A DNA stretch of 64,000 nt from Alloalcanivorax dieselolei B5 (GTDB taxonomy: Bacteria > Pseudomonadota > Gammaproteobacteria > Pseudomonadales > Alcanivoracaceae): contig NC_018691.1 in assembly GCF_000300005.1 (NCBI RefSeq), positions 3,658,001-3,722,000 of the forward strand. The letters are read 5' to 3'. The notes beneath the pieces were generated by a model that was not told the DNA's origin, did not search any database, and saw only the letters and a list, made by a program, of their open reading frames with translations. Of the stretch, positions 25,271 through 34,519 are shown in pieces. The position numbers and the translations under genes were made by a program. Position 1 is the stretch's first letter; each line of letters begins with the position of its first letter.

Positions 25271-26008
25271 CTAGTCTCCACTGTCCGCCTGGCGTCGACG
25301 AGCGCTCATACGCAAGTTGAGCATTTCCACGCCAAAGCTGAACGCCATGGCGAAGTAGATGTAGCCTTTGGGTATGTGGAAATCGAGGCCGTCCGCCACC
25401 AACGCCGTGCCCACCAGCACCAGAAACGCCAGCGCCAGCATCTTCAGGGTGGGGTGTTCGGTAACGAAATTACCGATGGCATTGGCGAAGACCATCATGA
25501 AGCCCACCGCGATGACCACCGCGATCACCATCACCTCCAGATGATTGGCCATGCCGACAGCGGTAATCACGGAGTCCAGCGAGAACACCACATCCAGCAA
25601 TGCGATCTGCACCAGAATACTGAGAAAGGAAGCGCTGCCCCTGGACTTGGTGAACTGATGTTGTTCGCCCACGTCATCGATGGAGTGATGGATTTCCATC
25701 ACCGATTTTGCCAGCAGAAACAAACCGCCGAGAATCAACACCAGATCGCGACCGGAAATGCCCTGCCCCAGCACCGTGAACCAATCCGCGGTGAGTCTGG
25801 TCAGCCAGGCCAGTGACGCCAGCAACAGCAGCCGCATGATCATGGCCAGGGACAGGCCGATCAAACGCGCCTTGGGACGCTGCCGCTCTGGTAACCGGTC
25901 GACCAGAATGGACAGGAAAATAATGTTGTCGATACCCAGCACGATCTCCAGGGCGGTCAGCGTGGCGAGCGCCACCCAGGCCTCCGGAGAGGTCATCCAC
26001 TCAAGCAT
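25271..26008 (-). CDS. TerC family integral membrane protein
   Basis: A 245-residue protein with about seven hydrophobic segments and the two acidic TerC signatures, LTALEIVLGIDNIIFLSIL and LDVVFSLDSVITAVGMANH. Family members (TerC, Alx, YoaE, YgdQ) act in metal homeostasis, chiefly Mn2+ export, or tellurite resistance. It is a single gene; AAGGATG precedes the ATG. Divergent from acnA across a 224-bp spacer in which I see no gene. Confidence 0.88.
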   Translation of the reverse strand: MLEWMTSPEAWVALATLTALEIVLGIDNIIFLSILVDRLPERQRPKARLIGLSLAMIMRLLLLASLAWLTRLTADWFTVLGQGISGRDLVLILGGLFLLAKSVMEIHHSIDDVGEQHQFTKSRGSASFLSILVQIALLDVVFSLDSVITAVGMANHLEVMVIAVVIAVGFMMVFANAIGNFVTEHPTLKMLALAFLVLVGTALVADGLDFHIPKGYIYFAMAFSFGVEMLNLRMSARRRQADSGD

Positions 26009-26232
26009 GTATCATCCTTCGTCCAGCCACCAACGTTAAGTCCTGGCGTTAGGGGGCCGAACCAAGCGCCTCACCCGCTCCCCAGGCATCGATTTTCGGC
26101 CATTGAAGCGCCATTGCCGCCCCCCATCCTACCCATAGTCCCCCCCTCTCGCCCACTGGTTCATGTACCGGCCATATGGGCGTAGTATCAAGGGACCCCA
26201 ACCCCACAACTTGCATGAAAAGGAGGTGCGCA

Positions 26233-28977
26233 GTGACGAGGATTGGCCAGGACACCCTGAACAGCGCCAAGCCGCTGAACGTCGGCGATCGGACCTATCA
26301 TTACTTCGATCTCAACACCGTGGCCGACAAAGGATGGGGTGACCTCAGCAAACTGCCCTTTTCCCTGAAAGTTCTACTGGAAAACCTGCTGCGCCATGAA
26401 GATGGCGACACCGTCACCGTGGACGATATCGAAGCCCTGGTCCGCTGGCCGGAGAAACGCACTTCTGATCGCGAAATCAACTACCGCCCCGCCCGGGTAT
26501 TGATGCAGGACTTCACCGGTGTACCCGGGGTGGTGGATCTGGCCGCCATGCGCGACGCCATCAGCAAGGCCGGCGGCAACCCGGACCGCATCAACCCGCT
26601 GGCCCCGGTGGATCTGGTCATCGACCACTCGGTGATGGTGGACAAGTTCGGCAATCCCCAGGCGTTCTCGGAAAACGTGGAGATTGAATACGAACGCAAC
26701 CGCGAGCGGTATCAGTTCCTTCGCTGGGGCCAGAAGGCCTTCGACAATTTCCGCGTGGTGCCACCGGGCACCGGTATCTGTCACCAGGTCAATCTGGAGT
26801 ACCTGGCCCGCGGCGTCTGGTCCGGCGACAGCGACGACGGCAACACCTATGCCTATCCGGACACGCTGGTGGGCACCGACTCCCACACCACCATGATCAA
26901 TGGCCTGGGTGTACTGGGCTGGGGTGTCGGCGGCATCGAAGCGGAAGCGGCCATGCTCGGCCAGCCGGTGGCCATGCTGATCCCGGAAGTGATCGGCTTC
27001 AAGATCACCGGCAAACTGCGTGAGGGCGTTACCGCCACCGACCTGGTGCTGACCGTGACCGAAATGTTGCGCCGCCGTGGCGTGGTGGGCAAGTTCGTCG
27101 AATTCTTCGGTGACGGCCTGGCCGACCTGAGCCTGGCGGACCGCGCCACCATCGGCAACATGGCACCGGAATACGGCGCCACCTGCGGCTTCTTCCCCAT
27201 CGACGAACGGACCACCGAATATCTGCGACTCACCGCCCGTCCCCAGGAAGTGGTGGATCTGGTGGAAGCCTACTGCAAGGCCCAGGGTCTGTGGCGCTCC
27301 AGCGCCGATCCCGATCCGGTCTTCACTGATACCCTGGAGCTGGACCTGGACGACGTGGTCCCCAGCCTGGCCGGTCCGAAACGACCCCAGGACCGGGTAC
27401 CGATGACGGAAGTGAAACGCACTTTCGCCGATCTGCTCACCAAGGAGCTGAAACTCGATGACGCCGAGATCTCCAAGTTGGAAGGCGAAGGCGGACAGAC
27501 CGCGGTGGGCAACCACGAACCCAACAGTGGTGTGGAAGTGGAACTCAACGGCGAGCGCTTTCACCTCGACCATGGCGCCGTGGTGATCGCCGCGATCACC
27601 TCCTGCACCAATACCTCCAATCCCAGCGTCATGCTGGCCGCCGGTCTGGTGGCAAAAAAGGCGGTGGAAAGGGGCCTGATCCGCAAACCCTGGGTAAAAA
27701 CCTCGCTGGCACCGGGCTCCAAGGTGGTGACTGACTACCTGAACAAAACCGGCCTCCAGGACCCGTTGAACGAACTGGGATTCGATCTGGTGGGCTACGG
27801 CTGTACCACCTGTATCGGTAACTCCGGCCCCTTGCCGGAAGAGATCGACCACGGTATCACCGAAGGCGATCTGGTGGTGGCGTCGGTGCTCTCCGGTAAC
27901 CGCAACTTCGAAGGCAGGGTGCACCAGAGCGTGCGCACCAACTGGCTGGCATCACCGCCGCTGGTGGTGGCCTACGCCCTGGCCGGTACCGTGCGGATCG
28001 ATCTGGACAAGGACCCGCTGGGCCGCGACAACGACGGCAAACCGGTCTATCTGAAGGACATCTGGCCCAGCAGCAAGGAAATCCAGGATGCCATGCTGAT
28101 GGTCAACAACGACATGTTCACCCGCGAGTACGCCAGCGTGTTCGACGGCGATGAAATCTGGAAGAGTCTGCCGATACCGGATTCCAAGACCTATGAGTGG
28201 AACAGCAAATCCACTTACATCCAGAACCCGCCTTTCTTCGAAGGCCTCACCCCCGAAGTGGAAGACGTGCAGCCGGTCAGCAACGCCCGCGTGCTGGCTC
28301 TGCTCGGCGATTCCATCACCACCGACCACATCTCGCCGGCCGGGGCGATCAAGGCGGACAGCCCGGCCGGGCATTACCTGCAGGGCCACGGCGTGGAGCC
28401 GATCAACTTCAACTCCTACGGTTCCCGGCGCGGTAACCATGAGGTGATGATGCGCGGCACTTTCGCCAACATCCGTATCCGCAACGAGATGACACCCAAC
28501 ATCGAGGGCGGCTACACCAAGCACATGCCTGGCGGTGAGGAAATGCCGATTTACGGCGCCGCCATGCGTTACCGTAAGGAAGGCGTCCCCAGTGTGGTGG
28601 TGGCCGGCAAGGAATATGGCACCGGCTCCAGCCGCGACTGGGCGGCGAAAGGCACCCGTCTGCTTGGGGTACGCGCGCTGATCGCCGAAAGCTTCGAGCG
28701 GATCCACCGCTCGAACCTGATCGGCATGGGCGTGTTGCCGCTGCAATTCCCGGAAGGGGTGGACCGCAAAACGCTTAACCTGGATGGCAGCGAGGAAGTG
28801 GATATCCCCGGTCTGAACAACGACCTGAAACCGGGCCAGGAAATCGAGGTGGTATTCCGCAAGAGCAACGGCAAGGCGCACAGCGTCAAGGCGATCAGCC
28901 GTCTGGATACCGGCGCCGAGGTGACCTATTACAAGAATGGCGGCATTCTCCACTATGTGCTGCGGCAAATGATGTAA
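26233..28977 (+). CDS. acnA: Aconitate hydratase A
   Basis: A 914-residue aconitase of the AcnA/IRP1 class that interconverts citrate and isocitrate in the TCA cycle. The three [4Fe-4S] cysteines are in [13 protein letters not shown] and [12 protein letters not shown]-terminal swivel-domain blocks [13 protein letters not shown] and [12 protein letters not shown] are present. The GTG at 26233 is chosen because AGGAGG lies at 26221-26226; an upstream ATG at 26176 gives a non-family extension. A strong terminator follows. Confidence 0.97.
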   Translation: MTRIGQDTLNSAKPLNVGDRTYHYFDLNTVADKGWGDLSKLPFSLKVLLENLLRHEDGDTVTVDDIEALVRWPEKRTSDREINYRPARVLMQDFTGVPGVVDLAAMRDAISKAGGNPDRINPLAPVDLVIDHSVMVDKFGNPQAFSENVEIEYERNRERYQFLRWGQKAFDNFRVVPPGTGICHQVNLEYLARGVWSGDSDDGNTYAYPDTLVGTDSHTTMINGLGVLGWGVGGIEAEAAMLGQPVAMLIPEVIGFKITGKLREGVTATDLVLTVTEMLRRRGVVGKFVEFFGDGLADLSLADRATIGNMAPEYGATCGFFPIDERTTEYLRLTARPQEVVDLVEAYCKAQGLWRSSADPDPVFTDTLELDLDDVVPSLAGPKRPQDRVPMTEVKRTFADLLTKELKLDDAEISKLEGEGGQTAVGNHEPNSGVEVELNGERFHLDHGAVVIAAITSCTNTSNPSVMLAAGLVAKKAVERGLIRKPWVKTSLAPGSKVVTDYLNKTGLQDPLNELGFDLVGYGCTTCIGNSGPLPEEIDHGITEGDLVVASVLSGNRNFEGRVHQSVRTNWLASPPLVVAYALAGTVRIDLDKDPLGRDNDGKPVYLKDIWPSSKEIQDAMLMVNNDMFTREYASVFDGDEIWKSLPIPDSKTYEWNSKSTYIQNPPFFEGLTPEVEDVQPVSNARVLALLGDSITTDHISPAGAIKADSPAGHYLQGHGVEPINFNSYGSRRGNHEVMMRGTFANIRIRNEMTPNIEGGYTKHMPGGEEMPIYGAAMRYRKEGVPSVVVAGKEYGTGSSRDWAAKGTRLLGVRALIAESFERIHRSNLIGMGVLPLQFPEGVDRKTLNLDGSEEVDIPGLNNDLKPGQEIEVVFRKSNGKAHSVKAISRLDTGAEVTYYKNGGILHYVLRQMM

Positions 28978-28984
28978 CCCTCCC

Positions 28985-29014
28985 GCGCCGGCCCTGCATA
29001 AACGGGGTCGGCGC
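28985..29014 (+). terminator. Terminator of acnA
   Basis: GCGCCGGCCC at 28985-28994 pairs with GGGTCGGCGC at 29005-29014 (one G-U pair), then a pyrimidine/T-rich tail with TTTTTTT continues to about 29035. It begins 8 bases after the acnA stop. Confidence 0.85.
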
Positions 29015-29373
29015 TCTTCTTTCTTTTTTTCTTCCTTACCTTTTTCATACACGTCTTTTCATTCCCCTTTTTTTCGCCTACCGGAAAACGTCGATAAGCG
29101 CTTTTTTACCGTCTTTATTGCCCTCAAAAGTGGGGCATAAAGAGCCGGCCAGTTGCCGTTTTTTCCAAGCGGAAAACATTCTATCTGTCCCCTTTTTTAT
29201 GGATTACGCATTTTTTATAGGAACGAGTTTGCGTTCGGCGCATAACAGAGCAAAGATAGGTTCGCCGGCAGCATTTGGGGCAAGCCGGCAAGGCGTTGCT
29301 CCTGCCCCGGGCGACGCCGCCACTGTTGATCATCACGGACCAAAAAATCACACAAGGAGGCAAGAGACAGGGA
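29015..29373 (+). other. AT-rich to structured leader before the AP2-like gene
   Basis: No coding sequence is supported here. The first ~200 bases are AT-rich with several poly-T runs. The last ~110 bases can fold in alternative ways: GCCGGC at 29264-29269 with 29284-29289, GGGGCA 29277-29282 with TGCCCC 29303-29308, and GGCGT 29292-29296 with ACGCC 29314-29318. It could be a structured 5' leader; I do not recognise a known riboswitch. Confidence 0.35.
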
Positions 29374-29934
29374 ATGAATATTTCCACGGTAATCAACCCG
29401 AAAATTCATCCTTTTCTATATGTCTATCGCAGCCGCGAAGATGATTTCTGGTGGTGTGCGATTCCCTACATCGATAAGCGGGCAAGGCGCCGCCAGAAAC
29501 GCTGTACTTTCCGCGACAGCAAGTTTGGCAGCACCGAAGCGGCGCTCTATCAGGCAAGGATCTGGCGCGACCGGCAGATCCAGCGGCCAGAAGTACGCGC
29601 CGCCATGGGAAAACACCGACCATTGATCCTTTGCAGCACCGACGAATTGGATCGCATGTCCGAGACCCGGAACCCCTTCGGCCTGGTGGGCATCACCGCC
29701 ACCTTTCGCGACAAACCCCTGGGGGGTAACTTTTCGGTCACCGCCAACCGGGGGCGCAAGAAGTGGTTTTCCATGCGTCGCTATGGTGGCTATGGCGCTT
29801 TCCGCCGGGCGGTGGAGCAGCGCTGTCGCTGGGTCGGCGAACCAATGCCCGACGAAGAAGACCTCAAACGCCGTTATCAACACTGGGCTCGTCGCAACCG
29901 CGACACCCTGATCAGCCATCGGGTGGAAACCTGA
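29374..29934 (+). CDS. Putative DNA-binding protein with two AP2-like repeats
   Basis: A 186-residue protein in which two segments resemble AP2/ERF-type three-strand-plus-helix domains. The first, about residues 10-65, has FWWCAIPYIDKRARR... then FGSTEAALYQARIWRD; the second, about 100-150, has NPFGLVGITATF...WFSMRRYGGYGAFRRAVEQR. The W-x-A/V..., K-x-F and G..EA...A.xWRD pattern is the basis. It is rich in Arg and Trp. AAGGAGG lies upstream of the ATG at 29374; an in-frame ATG at 29275 has none. It could be a regulator or a relic of a homing-type element. Family assignment is by eye. Confidence 0.6.
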   Translation: MNISTVINPKIHPFLYVYRSREDDFWWCAIPYIDKRARRRQKRCTFRDSKFGSTEAALYQARIWRDRQIQRPEVRAAMGKHRPLILCSTDELDRMSETRNPFGLVGITATFRDKPLGGNFSVTANRGRKKWFSMRRYGGYGAFRRAVEQRCRWVGEPMPDEEDLKRRYQHWARRNRDTLISHRVET

Positions 29935-29944
29935 TCCCGGCAAC

Positions 29945-29971
29945 ACAGAGCCGCCAATCCGGCGGCTCTGT
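29945..29971 (+). terminator. Hairpin terminator after the AP2-like gene
   Basis: ACAGAGCCGCC (29945-29955) pairs perfectly with GGCGGCTCTGT (29961-29971) around a 5-nt loop, 11 bases after the stop. It is followed by TACCCTTCTTCC, a weak T-tract. Confidence 0.8.
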
Positions 29972-30027
29972 TACCCTTCTTCCCTGCCGGTTGAGTTCTT
30001 TGGTAACAACACAACAAAATAATGTAT

Positions 30028-30048
30028 TTGTATTAATCTTTAATACAA
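30028..30048. promoter_or_regulatory. Perfect 9-3-9 palindrome in an AT-rich spacer
   Basis: TTGTATTAA (30028-30036), TCT, TTAATACAA (30040-30048) is an exact inverted repeat. It stands about 200 bp before a promoter-like sequence in the 538-bp spacer 29935-30472, which is much AT-richer than its surroundings and holds no supported gene. It is a candidate regulator-binding site of unknown owner. Confidence 0.5.
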
Positions 30049-30248
30049 GAACACTCAGTTTTACCTGACCATAAGAGCCTTCCATTCGAGCCTTGAAACC
30101 GTTGATTGCTCCTTTTCGCCACTGTCCCGCCCTTTCCTTTTTCTTCTTGAAAAATTAAATAATCTTTTTATAACAACAAGTTATATATCAGAAGAGAGAC
30201 CTGAACCGCACTATCGCTTCCTCCTCCCGCCCTCATTCATAGCACGCC

Positions 30249-30278
30249 TTGACACCCGAAAATGGGGAGGGCTAAAGT
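30249..30278 (+). promoter_or_regulatory. Probable sigma70 promoter of the dipeptide-type ABC operon
   Basis: TTGACA (30249-30254), an 18-base spacer and TAAAGT (30273-30278) match a sigma70 promoter well. A small palindrome GCATTA-TTT-TAATGC at 30309-30323 lies where a repressor could act just downstream. The leader to the first gene would be nearly 190 bases. Confidence 0.5.
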
Positions 30279-30472
30279 GAAATTGAAGTTCATTATTTGA
30301 GAGATCAGGCATTATTTTAATGCTCTGACGTTTACTTCTGCCGGATCACCAGGCTTCGCTCCTGGCGGGGAATCAGCAGCCACGACAACTTTTCACAACA
30401 ACTATCGACAACAATATGGCCCGACAAGAGCGGAACATCGCCGGGGCCAGGCTCGGGAAGCAGGTAGTCAAC

Positions 30473-31432
30473 ATGGGTTTCTATGTATTACGGCGCTTGC
30501 TGGCGCTGATTCCCACCCTGTTCATCGCCAGTGTCATTGCGTTCACCGTGGTCCGTCTTGTTCCCGGTGATGTTCTCGACCTGATGCTCAGCGAGAACGT
30601 GTACTCTTCCGGCGCGCCGGAAGACCGGGCCCAGTTGGAACAAGCGCTGGGCCTGGACAAGCCGCTCTATCAACAATATCTGCACTGGGCCGGCGATGCC
30701 CTGCAAGGGGATCTGGGGAAATCGCTGTGGCGCAACACCCCGGTCACCGGGGAAATCGCGGCGCGCCTGGACGTCACTTTGGAATTGGGCATTCTGGCGC
30801 TACTGATCGCGCTGGCGATCGGGCTGCCCATCGGCATCTTCGCCGCGGTCCGGCAGGAGACTCTGGGCGATCATATTGGCCGCACCTTTTCCATCCTTGC
30901 CCTGGCCATGCCCAATTTCTGGCTTGGCACCCTGGTGGTGATTCTGCCGGCCTTGTGGTGGGGCTGGTCCCCGCCCAATGAGCTGGTGCCGTTCTTTGAA
31001 AACCCGCTGGAAAATCTCAAGACCTTCCTGTTGCCCTCTCTGATTCTGGGCACCTCGCTATCGGCGGTGATCATGCGCATGACCCGCACCATGATGCTGG
31101 AAGTGCTGCGTCAGGATTACATCCGCACGGCCTGGGCCAAGGGGCTGCGCGAGCGCCGGGTGGTACTGATGCACGCGGTGAAGAACGCCATGATTCCGGT
31201 GATCACTCTGGTTGGCATCCTGGTGCCGATTCTGTTCGGCGGCACCGTCATTATCGAGCAGATCTTTCGCCTGCCGGGGCTGGGACAATTGCTGTTGGAA
31301 GCGGTGAGCACCCGCGATTACCCGGTCATCACCGGCGTCTTTCTGGTCACCGGCGTGGTGGTGATGCTGGTCAACCTGCTGGTTGATCTGTGCTACGGCT
31401 ATCTTGACCCCAAAGTTCGTTACGACCGCTGA
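30473..31432 (+). CDS. Dipeptide/oligopeptide-type ABC permease (DppB type)
   Basis: A 319-residue inner-membrane permease (MGFYVLRRLLALIPTLFIASV) with six helices and the EAA-loop region LRQDYIRTAWAKGLRERRVV. It forms the transmembrane channel with the next gene's product. The ATG at 30473 matches the usual DppB N-terminus; an earlier in-frame ATG at 30416 would add 19 atypical residues. First gene of a five-gene operon whose receptor gene comes last. Confidence 0.92.
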   Translation: MGFYVLRRLLALIPTLFIASVIAFTVVRLVPGDVLDLMLSENVYSSGAPEDRAQLEQALGLDKPLYQQYLHWAGDALQGDLGKSLWRNTPVTGEIAARLDVTLELGILALLIALAIGLPIGIFAAVRQETLGDHIGRTFSILALAMPNFWLGTLVVILPALWWGWSPPNELVPFFENPLENLKTFLLPSLILGTSLSAVIMRMTRTMMLEVLRQDYIRTAWAKGLRERRVVLMHAVKNAMIPVITLVGILVPILFGGTVIIEQIFRLPGLGQLLLEAVSTRDYPVITGVFLVTGVVVMLVNLLVDLCYGYLDPKVRYDR

Positions 31433-31443
31433 CGGAGACCGCC

Positions 31444-32397
31444 ATGAGCCTGTCCATACAGCCCCCCGCGGCCGCCATCCCGGCCACACCGCCGCGCCGT
31501 CGTCCCCGCCCCAAAACACTGCGTTTCCTGCGGCGCCTGTGCAAGGAGCGGCCACTGGGCGCGCTGGGCGCGATGATTTGCCTGGTGCTGTTGTTGACCG
31601 GCCTGTTCGCCGACGTCATCGCCCCCGAAGGGTTCAACGCCATTAACCCCATCGAACGGCTGCAAGCCCCTTCGGCCACGCATTGGCTGGGCACCGATCA
31701 ACTGGGCCGCGATGTCTTCGCGCGCATCGTGCACGGTGCCCAGCTGTCGGTGATCGTGGCCTTCGCCGCCACCACGCTGTCGATTGTGATCTCCGCGCTG
31801 CTGGGCATTCTCAGCGGCTATTTCGGTGGCCGTCTGGACATGATCATTCAACGCCTGGTGGATGGCTGGATGTGTTTTCCCGATCTGATTCTGCTGATCG
31901 TGGCGGTGGCGGTCCTGGGCCCGGGCACCTGGCAGGTGATCCTTATTCTGGGGTTGCTGTTTGGCATTTCCGGTTCGCGCATCATTCGCGGCGCGGTGCT
32001 CAGTGCCAAACAGAACGTCTATGTTCACGCCGCGCAATCCATGGGCGCCTCCAGCGCCCGTATTCTGCTCAAACATATTCTGCCCAACGTCATGGCACCG
32101 CTGATCGTGCTTTATACCACCCGTCTGGCGGCGGTGATTCTGGCCGAATCCGGGCTCAGTTTTCTCGGCCTCGGCATCCCCCCGCCGGAGCCGAGCTGGG
32201 GCGGCATGCTCAGCCTGGACGGACGTAGCTATATGTTCCAGGCACCGTGGCTGGCGATCGCGCCCGGCATCGCGCTGACCGTGGCGGTGTTCGGCATCAA
32301 CATGTTCGGCGATGCCCTGCGTGACCTGCTCGACCCGAGAATGCGCGGTGGCGGCGGTCGTTATCTGGCCCGCGTCAAACGCACCATCGGCAGTTGA
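31444..32397 (+). CDS. Dipeptide/oligopeptide-type ABC permease (DppC type)
   Basis: A 317-residue permease with a cytoplasmic Pro/Arg-rich start, the family block HWLGTDQLGRDVFARIVHGA and the EAA loop YVHAAQSMGASSARILLKHILPN. It pairs with the DppB-type subunit 11 bp upstream. Confidence 0.92.
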   Translation: MSLSIQPPAAAIPATPPRRRPRPKTLRFLRRLCKERPLGALGAMICLVLLLTGLFADVIAPEGFNAINPIERLQAPSATHWLGTDQLGRDVFARIVHGAQLSVIVAFAATTLSIVISALLGILSGYFGGRLDMIIQRLVDGWMCFPDLILLIVAVAVLGPGTWQVILILGLLFGISGSRIIRGAVLSAKQNVYVHAAQSMGASSARILLKHILPNVMAPLIVLYTTRLAAVILAESGLSFLGLGIPPPEPSWGGMLSLDGRSYMFQAPWLAIAPGIALTVAVFGINMFGDALRDLLDPRMRGGGGRYLARVKRTIGS

Positions 32398-32427
32398 CCA
32401 GCCCCTGGCCCGAGGAAGGGAGAGACC

Positions 32428-33462
32428 ATGTCCACAGAGACTTCGACGGCGACGGCCGCCGCCGCGCCGCGCAACAAGCCCGCCCCCACACTGCTACGGG
32501 TGGAAAACCTGCACACTGTGTTCGAGAAGGACGACAGCCTGGTGCACGCGGTCAACGATGTCAGCTTCGATGTGCGCCGTGGAGAAGTGCTCGCTATTGT
32601 TGGCGAAAGCGGCTCCGGCAAAAGCATCACCGCCATGTCGCTGTTGCGTTTGATCCCCAGCCCGCCGGGGCAGATCATCGGCGGCCGGGTGCTGTTTGAC
32701 GGTCAGGACCTGCTGGATCTGTCCGACGATGCCATTCGTCAGCTCCGGGGCCGCGACATTTCCATGATCTTCCAGGAACCGATGACCTCGTTGAATCCGA
32801 GTCTGCGCATCGGCCGGCAGCTGGCGGAACCGCTGCGCGTTCATGGCAGTGTGCCCAAGAACAAGGTTCGTGAGCGATGCATCGAGTTACTCAGCCAGGT
32901 GCGTATCGGTGACCCGGAAAAACGCCTCGACGCCTATCCCCATGAGCTGTCCGGTGGCATGCGCCAACGCGTCATGATCGCCATGGGACTGGCCTGCCTG
33001 CCCCGGCTGATCATCGCCGACGAACCCACCACCGCCCTGGACGTCACGGTGCAGGCGCAAATTCTGGAACTGCTGCGCGACATCACCCGCGCCAGTCAGT
33101 CGTCGATGATACTGATCACCCACGACCTCGGCGTGGTGGCCCGCTACGCCGACCGCATCAACGTCATGTACGCCGGCCGTATCGTCGAGCGTGGCACCGC
33201 CCACGATATTTTTCATCGGCCGCGACACCCGTACACGGTGGGCCTGATGGAATCCATGCCACGGCTCGACGACGCCATTGGCAATCGTTTGACGCCGATT
33301 CCCGGCTCACCGCCGGATCTGTCCGATCCTCCGTCCGGATGTGCGTTCCATCCCCGCTGCCGCTTCGCCCTGCCCCGTTGCAAGCAGGAACGGCCTCCGC
33401 TGGAGCGGCTCGACGAAGAACACTGGAAAGCCTGCTGGGTGAATCTCGATGACACACACTGA
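32428..33462 (+). CDS. Dipeptide-type ABC transporter ATPase (DppD type)
   Basis: A 344-residue ATPase with Walker A GESGSGKS, signature LSGGMRQR, Walker [14 protein letters not shown] and the oligopeptide-family C-terminal motif [15 protein letters not shown]. It forms a heterodimer with the DppF-type ATPase, whose gene overlaps it by 14 bases. Confidence 0.93.
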   Translation: MSTETSTATAAAAPRNKPAPTLLRVENLHTVFEKDDSLVHAVNDVSFDVRRGEVLAIVGESGSGKSITAMSLLRLIPSPPGQIIGGRVLFDGQDLLDLSDDAIRQLRGRDISMIFQEPMTSLNPSLRIGRQLAEPLRVHGSVPKNKVRERCIELLSQVRIGDPEKRLDAYPHELSGGMRQRVMIAMGLACLPRLIIADEPTTALDVTVQAQILELLRDITRASQSSMILITHDLGVVARYADRINVMYAGRIVERGTAHDIFHRPRHPYTVGLMESMPRLDDAIGNRLTPIPGSPPDLSDPPSGCAFHPRCRFALPRCKQERPPLERLDEEHWKACWVNLDDTH

Positions 33463-34519
33463 TTCTCACGCCGACACCGATCCGCTACTCCAGGTCAGCG
33501 GCTTGAAAGTCCATTTCCCGCTGCGCCCGGGTTTGTTCGGCAAACCCGCCGCCATGGTCAAGGCGGTGGACGGTGTCGATTTCACCGTACGTCGTGGCGA
33601 AACGCTGGGCCTGGTGGGCGAATCCGGTTGCGGCAAGTCCACCACCGGTCTGGCGGTACTGCGCATGACCCCGCTCACGGAAGGACGCATCGTCTTTGAC
33701 GGCGAGGACATCAGCCATCCGGACGCGGCCACCACGAAGCGGCTGCGGCGCAAGATGCAGATGGTGTATCAGGACCCGTTCGGGGCGCTCAACCCCCGCA
33801 TGCGCGTACTGGATATCATTGGCGAACCGCTGCGCGTGCACCGGCTCACCCGCACCCGGGCGGAATACCGGGAACGGGTCATGGACCTGCTCGACCGGGT
33901 CGGTCTCAAAGCGGAAATGGCCGACCGCTATCCCCACGAATTCTCCGGCGGCCAACGGCAGCGCATCGGTATCGCCCGGGCACTGGCGGCGGATCCGTCA
34001 CTGATCATCTGCGACGAACCGGTGTCCGCTCTGGACGTATCGATCCAGGCCCAGGTCATCAATCTGCTGGAAGACCTGCAACGGGATCTCGGTCTGACCT
34101 ATTTATTCGTTGCCCACGACCTGGCGGTGGTGCGTCACCTTTGTCACCGCATCGTGGTCATGTATCTGGGACGAGTGGTGGAAGTGGCGGATCGGGAGCG
34201 GTTGTATCAGGCACCACGCCATCCTTATACCCGGGCGCTGCTGGGCGCCATTCCCATCGCCGATCCGGATCCGGTGGTCCAGGCCCGCTTCAACCCTTCG
34301 GTCGACGGCGAAGTCCCCAGCCCCATCGATCCGCCTCCGGGCTGCCCGTTCCATCCCCGCTGTCCCCACGCCACCGATCTGTGCCGCCGCGAGGCACCAC
34401 GGCCGATCGACGTGGAAGACGGCCACAGCGTCGCCTGCCATCTTCACGACCCGTCCCGGGTGGCGGAGATGAATCACTCCGAACCTTCATACCAAGAACA
34501 AGCGAGGAACATCGCATGA
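33449..34519 (+). CDS. Dipeptide-type ABC transporter ATPase (DppF type)
   Basis: A 356-residue ATPase with Walker A GESGCGKST, signature FSGGQRQR, Walker B LIICDEPVSALDV and GCPFHPRCPHATDLC near the C-terminus. It is the second nucleotide-binding subunit of the importer. Its TGA overlaps the next gene's ATG (ATGA). Confidence 0.93.
   Translation: MTHTDSHADTDPLLQVSGLKVHFPLRPGLFGKPAAMVKAVDGVDFTVRRGETLGLVGESGCGKSTTGLAVLRMTPLTEGRIVFDGEDISHPDAATTKRLRRKMQMVYQDPFGALNPRMRVLDIIGEPLRVHRLTRTRAEYRERVMDLLDRVGLKAEMADRYPHEFSGGQRQRIGIARALAADPSLIICDEPVSALDVSIQAQVINLLEDLQRDLGLTYLFVAHDLAVVRHLCHRIVVMYLGRVVEVADRERLYQAPRHPYTRALLGAIPIADPDPVVQARFNPSVDGEVPSPIDPPPGCPFHPRCPHATDLCRREAPRPIDVEDGHSVACHLHDPSRVAEMNHSEPSYQEQARNIA

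Noticed and set aside
29250-29320. Possible cyclic-di-GMP (GEMM) riboswitch before the AP2-like gene
   Set aside because: Some GCAAAG/GGCAA-like words occur, but the conserved core order and tetraloop/receptor parts of GEMM could not be matched.
29118-29444. A 108-codon plus-strand frame before the AP2-like gene
   Set aside because: It overlaps the better-supported gene in another frame, has atypical composition and no ribosome site.
30416-30472. Earlier ATG for the DppB-type permease
   Set aside because: It adds 19 polar residues not seen in the family; the downstream ATG gives the standard start, though its ribosome site is only moderate.
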